This document shows, in pieces, positions 6,621 through 9,907 of a stretch of DNA of 9,907 nt. The notes under the pieces were generated by a model that ran no database searches, was not told where the DNA came from, and saw nothing but the letters and a program-made list of their open reading frames with translations. Source of the stretch: Pseudonocardiaceae bacterium (GTDB lineage Bacteria; Actinomycetota; Actinomycetes; Mycobacteriales; Pseudonocardiaceae); contig JAICSB010000090.1 in assembly GCA_025937115.1 (NCBI GenBank), forward strand, positions 1-9,907, given 5' to 3'. The stretch's first letter is position 1, and every line of letters begins with the position of its first letter. The position numbers were made by a program, and so were the translations under genes.

Positions 6621-6803
6621 TCACTGCCCTCTCGGGCGCTGGGGTCGGTTCGTGGATGAGGATCGTCCGGTGGTGCCCGCATCCGGTGCAGCGCAACCTG
6701 TCGTGCCGGCGGCGCTGTCGTACCACCGGACGCCGTCAGTCTCATCGCGGCCCGGGCACCCCTCTGCCGTTGTTGGGCTGGTGCTGGCCGGTCGGGTGGT
6801 CAT
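6621..6803 (-). CDS. Possible small hypothetical ORF, 60 aa
   Basis: ATG 6803 has GAGGAACCG just upstream on the minus strand, a fair Shine-Dalgarno. The product is polar and rich in Thr, Gly, Ser and Pro (MTTRPASTSPTTAEG at the start, DGVRWYDSAAG in the middle), with no membrane segment or recognised domain. It overlaps the 11-bp inverted repeat at 6664-6732. Codon third positions are fairly GC-rich at first and less so later. It may be chance; kept at low confidence because start and spacing are reasonable. Confidence 0.2.
   Translation of the reverse strand: MTTRPASTSPTTAEGCPGRDETDGVRWYDSAAGTTGCAAPDAGTTGRSSSTNRPQRPRGQ
6664..6732. repeat. 11-bp perfect inverted repeat with nested stem
   Basis: CGTCCGGTGGT (6664-6674) and ACCACCGGACG (6722-6732) are perfect complements. 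Inside them CAGCGC (6689-6694) pairs with GCGCTG (6712-6717). The result is a 69-nt two-tier hairpin without a U-tract. It could be a structured RNA, a cruciform or protein-binding site, or a decayed mobile-element end. Confidence 0.55.
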
Positions 6804-6930
6804 CGGTTCCTCTTGCGGTTCGGGGTGGCGTCGGTGCGGGTGAACAGTTCGCCTTGGTCGGTGCACCAGTGGAAGAGTCGACAACCTGGCAGAGCTCGCA
6901 ACCGCTGCCGTACAGGAAGAGAAGGTTTGT

Positions 6931-7203
6931 ATGCACAAGTGGGAGCACGCAAGACTCGGCATCACTTACTCCCAAGATATCGACGGACACTGGAGAGACA
7001 CCGTTAGGATAACGACGTACGCCGCGGAGGGATTAAAAGAACAGGACACACCGTATGACAAGGACTATTGGCCAGTCCTGAATCATTTTATCGTTGAGTT
7101 GGGTCGCGACGGTTGGGAATTGGTGAGTGTTTTGCCCGTGAGTTCGGTCGCGGCCAATAGGGTCAGTTACAGCGTATTTTGGTTCAAGCGTCCATCGGGC
7201 TAG
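6931..7203 (+). CDS. DUF4177-like small protein
   Basis: 90 residues from ATG 6931, preceded by GAGAAGG 5 nt upstream. It shows the pattern of DUF4177-like proteins: an N-terminal WEHARL beta strand, then LGRDGWELVSVLPV (57-70) and a closing strand YSVFWFKRP. Such proteins are small, probably cytosolic, and of unknown function. G+C is about 50% by hand count, well below its neighbours, and codon 35 is TTA, a rare leucine codon in high-GC actinomycetes. Both point to recent acquisition or a poorly expressed gene. Its 3' end overlaps the opening of the next frame by about 25 nt, so the two may be translated together. Family assignment is by motif recognition. Confidence 0.75.
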   Translation: MHKWEHARLGITYSQDIDGHWRDTVRITTYAAEGLKEQDTPYDKDYWPVLNHFIVELGRDGWELVSVLPVSSVAANRVSYSVFWFKRPSG

Positions 7204-7661
7204 GAAGCTGGGATGAAGTAACAAATTCGCCAAAATTGACATCGTCGCTCGCCTGGGCGATCCTCGAAGAGGACCCGATCACAGCGGCCGAGTTGGGATC
7301 GTGGCATCAGGGCAATGGCGCTGCCGCGAAGAACGTCTGCGAGCTGCTGACTTGGTCCGGTATCCCGAGTGCTGTGCCAGTGGAGTTGCCCGACCTCGCG
7401 CAGGAACTGCAAGAGCACAAGGAGTGGCAAGACGCGGCCCCTCTCGTTCCCTGGCTACGTAACCAGGTCGTTCACCCCCGGCTCCGTGACGGTCGCTTCG
7501 GTCCGAAGCGGGAAGTCGTCGTGGCCGGGTGGGATCTGGCTTGCTGGTACGTGGAACTCGTCCTGTTACGACGCCTCGGCTATACCGGCCGCATCAGCAG
7601 TCGGCTTGCGGTTGGCCATTGGGTCGGCCAGACCGTCCCCAGTCCATGGGCGAACGGCTGA
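7179..7661 (+). CDS. HEPN-motif hypothetical protein, start uncertain
   Basis: 160 residues from TTG 7179; a TAG at 7158 prevents further extension in this frame. The C-terminal half looks like a real protein: LVPWLRNQVVHPR contains R94-N95-x3-H99, the Rx4-6H signature of HEPN domains. It is followed by DLACWYVELVLLRRLGYTG, a helix of the kind that closes this fold, and an end in WVGQTVPSPWA. HEPN proteins are often RNases of toxin-antitoxin, defence or RNA-processing systems. RNase activity here is inference. There is no Shine-Dalgarno before TTG 7179, and the first 20 residues overlap the preceding gene, so the N-terminus may be wrong or the gene 5'-truncated. Confidence 0.55.
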   Translation: MVQASIGLGSWDEVTNSPKLTSSLAWAILEEDPITAAELGSWHQGNGAAAKNVCELLTWSGIPSAVPVELPDLAQELQEHKEWQDAAPLVPWLRNQVVHPRLRDGRFGPKREVVVAGWDLACWYVELVLLRRLGYTGRISSRLAVGHWVGQTVPSPWANG

Positions 7662-8070
7662 AGACCCCGACAGGCGGCGCCCTAGCGGCATGCCGCTGCC
7701 GGCGGGTTGCCCTGCGGGGCTAACTTCAATGTCGACGATCTTGTCGGCGCTCTCCGTTGGTCACAGACTCGAAGACTGGCCGGGATGTTGTGTAACCGCC
7801 GGACTCTCCGATGGGTCACCCAGGCAAACACCCGTACCGCTGATCCCGCAGTCGCCGGTACGGTCTTCTCTCAGCGCTGCTACCGCCGCCAACAAGCTCA
7901 GCTCACGTGGCACGATCTACGGCTGGGTACCAAAACCTGGCGTCAGATTGGTTCTCCCAGGGTGGCGGTGCAGGCGGCGGGGGCAAACGGACGTTCAACG
8001 GAGTGAGGTGGCTCTCCATCGCTGGGAGGCGGCCCGCTTCTGATGTTCACTGTGCTACCGGGTAGGTGAT
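7662..8070. other. Intergenic stretch before asnB, no clear gene
   Basis: It contains a plus-strand frame (7707-8006, 99 aa) and the tail of a longer frame to 8043. Neither has a family pattern or good Shine-Dalgarno, and third-position G+C is low for this genome. A decayed gene is possible. A terminator-like hairpin lies at 7832-7863. The asnB promoter is not obvious; TTCACT (8046-8051) has no good -10 partner. Confidence 0.35.
7832..7871 (+). terminator. Terminator-like hairpin downstream of HEPN ORF
   Basis: CCGTACCG (7832-7839) pairs perfectly with CGGTACGG (7856-7863) across a 16-nt loop, and a pyrimidine-rich run (TCTTCTCTC) follows. It lies 170 nt after the HEPN ORF stop. The 8-bp stem plus U-rich tail resembles an intrinsic terminator, though the U-tract is interrupted. 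Confidence 0.4.
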
Positions 8071-8075
8071 ACACA

Positions 8076-9608
8076 ATGTGCGGGATCGTCGCGGCCTTCG
8101 GATCAGTCGACGCCGACAAGTGCGAGCGGATGCTCAACCGGATACAGCATCGGGGACCGGATGACACCGGCGTACTGACGCTTGACTCGGCCTGGTTGGG
8201 TCACCAGAGACTCTCCATCGTCGACATCAGCCGCGGCAGGCAACCGCTGGCCAACGGTGACGGCACGGCATGGATTATCGGCAATGGTGAGATCTACAAT
8301 CATGAGGACCTCAGCGCGAAGTTGCCTCCCGGACTGTTGCAGACCCAGTCGGACACCGAGGCGGCGCTGCACCTCGTGATGCGGGACGGTCCGGCCTCGG
8401 TGGCTGAGCTCAGCGGCATGTTCGCGCTGGCGATGGTTACCGACACCAGGGATGGGCTGGTCGCCCGCGACCCGATGGGGGTCAAGCCGCTGTACTGGAT
8501 CGACGGCCCAGATGGCACGATGTTCGCCAGCGAGCTGCGGGCCTTCGACCCTCAAGACCGGCCCCGAGTGGCCTCATTCCCGCCCGGCTGTTTGTGGACC
8601 CCAGCGACCAGCATCGTGCGCTATGCCAACTCGGTTCCGGTGGGCGTCCGCCCAGCCCGCCGGGCGCAGCACCCGAACTGGGACAACGGGGTGCTCGAGA
8701 AAGTCAGGGACTCCGTAGTGCTGTCCGTGCAGCGGCGAATGATGGGCGACGTCGGGGTGGGCGTGTTTCTCTCCGGTGGACTGGACTCGGCGATCGTCGC
8801 GGCGATCGCCGCGGAACACACTCGCCGCCGGGGCGGCATGCTACCCACTTTCGCGGTCGGTACCAAGGACAGCAGCGACCTGCTGGCGGCCCGGAGGGTC
8901 GCCGACTTCATCGGCAGCGACCACTACGAGGTCGTCGCCACCGCCGAGTCCATCGGTGAGGAGTTGGACAACGCGGTCGAAGTGATCGAGCACTACGATC
9001 CGGCCCTGGTTCGCAGCTCGGTGCCGAACCTGCTGCTGGCGCGCGAGGCTGCCAAGAAGGTCAAGGTGGTGCTCACCGGTGAGGGTGCCGACGAGCTCTA
9101 CGGCGGCTACAGCTACATGCACACCCCGGAGTTCGCTGACCCGAACGCACTGCACGCCGAGCTGGTGCGCAGCCTGGAGCAGTTGCACCACCTGAATCTG
9201 CAGCGCTGCGACCGCACGACGATGTACTTCGGGTTGGAGGCCCGCGAGCCGTTCCTGGACACCAACGTGGTGCGTACGGCGCTGACCCTGCCGCCGGAGT
9301 GGAAGAAGACCACCGATGGGCGGCCGGAGAAGGCAGTGCTGCGTGAGGCCTTCACCGACTGGCTGCCTGAGGAGCTGCTCTGGCGCACCAAGGAGCAATT
9401 CGGCGACGGCTCGGGTGCCGGCGAGGTGCTCGCCGCGCTAGCCAAAGACAACACTGCCAAAGCCGGCGACACCGACGGTGCCGTGACGCAGCCACCGGAT
9501 AGCTGGGCACTGCGCAGCGACGAGGAGATCCTTTATTACCGGATCTGGCAACGCTACTTCACTGGGGTGCGCCCCAACTCGACCCTGGGCTGCTTCGCGA
9601 CCTCGTGA
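8076..9608 (+). CDS. asnB: Asparagine synthetase (glutamine-hydrolysing)
   Basis: Makes asparagine from aspartate, ATP and glutamine. 510 residues, close to the usual length for bacterial AsnB. The N-terminal class II glutamine amidotransferase domain begins with the catalytic Cys2 after Met removal (MCGIVAAFG). It then has IQHRGPDD at 23-30, HQRLSIVD at 43-50, NGEIYN at 70-75 and SDTE at 92-95. The C-terminal synthetase domain has the ATP pyrophosphate loop SGGLDS at 233-238 and GEGADELYGGY from 335. It ends GCFATS, typical of the family. All expected key residues are present. ATG 8076 has AGGTGA 6 nt upstream and gives the required Cys2. It converges on a nitrilase-superfamily gene with 1 nt between the stop codons. 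A role in a specialised pathway cannot be excluded. Confidence 0.95.
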   Translation: MCGIVAAFGSVDADKCERMLNRIQHRGPDDTGVLTLDSAWLGHQRLSIVDISRGRQPLANGDGTAWIIGNGEIYNHEDLSAKLPPGLLQTQSDTEAALHLVMRDGPASVAELSGMFALAMVTDTRDGLVARDPMGVKPLYWIDGPDGTMFASELRAFDPQDRPRVASFPPGCLWTPATSIVRYANSVPVGVRPARRAQHPNWDNGVLEKVRDSVVLSVQRRMMGDVGVGVFLSGGLDSAIVAAIAAEHTRRRGGMLPTFAVGTKDSSDLLAARRVADFIGSDHYEVVATAESIGEELDNAVEVIEHYDPALVRSSVPNLLLAREAAKKVKVVLTGEGADELYGGYSYMHTPEFADPNALHAELVRSLEQLHHLNLQRCDRTTMYFGLEAREPFLDTNVVRTALTLPPEWKKTTDGRPEKAVLREAFTDWLPEELLWRTKEQFGDGSGAGEVLAALAKDNTAKAGDTDGAVTQPPDSWALRSDEEILYYRIWQRYFTGVRPNSTLGCFATS

Positions 9609-9609
9609 G

Positions 9610-9907
9610 TTACAGGTCGCCACCCTCTTCGAGGAGACGGTCGATCTCCCGGCGCAGCAGCCCTAATCGACCCTCCCGCACCAGTGGGATGTCCCGCCGT
9701 CGACGGCGCACCTGCGACAGATCAATGTCGACGGTGAGCAGCTGCTCTTGGTACTCGTCGGCTTCGGCGATCACTTCGCCCCACGGGTCGACGACGTGTG
9801 AGCCGCCCCAGAAGCGCAGCGATCCCTCGGTACCGACGCGGTTGACGAAGACCACGTACAGCTGGAACATCCGCCCGTAGAACCGGGTGATGCCGCGCCA
9901 GTAGGAC
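9610..9907 (-). CDS. Nitrilase-superfamily amidohydrolase, C-terminal part
   Basis: Partial gene entering from the right edge; the last 98 codons and TAA (9612-9610) are inside. Visible sequence includes SYWRGITRFYGRMFQLY, FVNRVG, FWGGSHVVDPWGEVIAEA and LLTVDIDL. These are the closing strands of the carbon-nitrogen hydrolase fold, with the GGS-vvdP-Ge pattern near the C-terminus. The catalytic Glu and Lys, and the Cys, are upstream of the visible part, so substrate (amide, nitrile or carbamoyl) cannot be told. It is followed by a charged tail rich in Arg and Leu. It converges on asnB, so the two may share a terminator region but not a transcript. A link in asparagine or glutamine amide metabolism is only a guess. 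Confidence 0.85.
   Translation of the reverse strand, partial: SYWRGITRFYGRMFQLYVVFVNRVGTEGSLRFWGGSHVVDPWGEVIAEADEYQEQLLTVDIDLSQVRRRRRDIPLVREGRLGLLRREIDRLLEEGGDL

Larger units (their letters stand above)
6496..6930. other. Non-coding or weakly coding stretch with long inverted repeat
   Basis: After the sigma stop there is a loose stem, CGTCGG (about 6505-6510) with CCGACG (about 6532-6537), not a convincing terminator. The strongest structure is the 11-bp inverted repeat at 6664-6732. A 60-codon minus-strand frame covers part of it. The plus-strand frame from 6563 is rich in Arg, Trp and Cys and does not look like a protein. Confidence 0.4.

Noticed and set aside
7369..8043. Plus-strand 224-aa frame
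   Set aside because: Its first part is an out-of-frame shadow of the HEPN-motif ORF; the rest is Ser, Arg and Pro rich and unrecognised.
1..9907. CRISPR array, tRNA, rRNA, tmRNA or RNase P RNA
   Set aside because: No spaced direct repeats and no recognisable conserved RNA cores were seen on either strand.

Overview
The window looks like high-GC actinobacterial DNA. The sigma factors, the asparagine synthetase and the citrate synthase remnant all read most like Pseudonocardiales-type proteins (Saccharopolyspora, Amycolatopsis, Pseudonocardia). That assignment is by recognition of sequence, not by a search. About half the window is accessory or decayed DNA, and the rest holds two regulators and an amide-nitrogen gene pair.

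Left third (1-2400) is a broken locus. A citrate synthase gene on the minus strand (start 799) is cut after about 175 codons, where it abuts a plus-strand IS66-type transposase remnant that carries a stop codon. Upstream of gltA there was once a gene for a 47-residue single-pass membrane protein. It is split by a 1.31-kb ISAzo13-type insertion sequence (1007-2318) with 13-bp terminal inverted repeats and a 3-bp TTA target duplication. Removing the element and one TTA restores the small reading frame exactly. The element's own transposase has a one-base frameshift. A plausible promoter with a palindrome in its spacer lies just beyond the element, so gltA has lost both its 3' end and its likely promoter.

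2369-3400 is a gene-poor stretch. It has an AT-rich patch (about 46% G+C by hand count over 2401-2580), then a GC-rich part with several hairpins.

Middle (3400-6500) holds two tandem primary-type (group 2-like) sigma-70 genes, about 81% identical in protein by hand alignment. Each is preceded by a conserved leader with an identical 10-bp stem around a 50-nt interior, followed by a perfect Shine-Dalgarno sequence. In copy 1 the Shine-Dalgarno feeds an ATG that is in frame with the sigma factor. In copy 2 small deletions turn the same stretch into a 12-codon leader peptide whose stop overlaps the sigma start (GTGA). The -35 recognition helix of copy 1 has lost residues that are conserved in copy 2. 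This duplicated and diverging sigma/leader unit is the most interesting part of the window.

6500-8070 contains a low-GC DUF4177-like gene overlapping an ORF with a HEPN-type RNxxxH motif, set in poorly coding DNA with strong inverted repeats.

Right end (8076-9907) has an intact glutamine-hydrolysing asparagine synthetase (asnB), convergent with and 1 nt from the 3' end of a nitrilase-superfamily amidohydrolase gene that runs off the window. No tRNA, rRNA or CRISPR array was seen.
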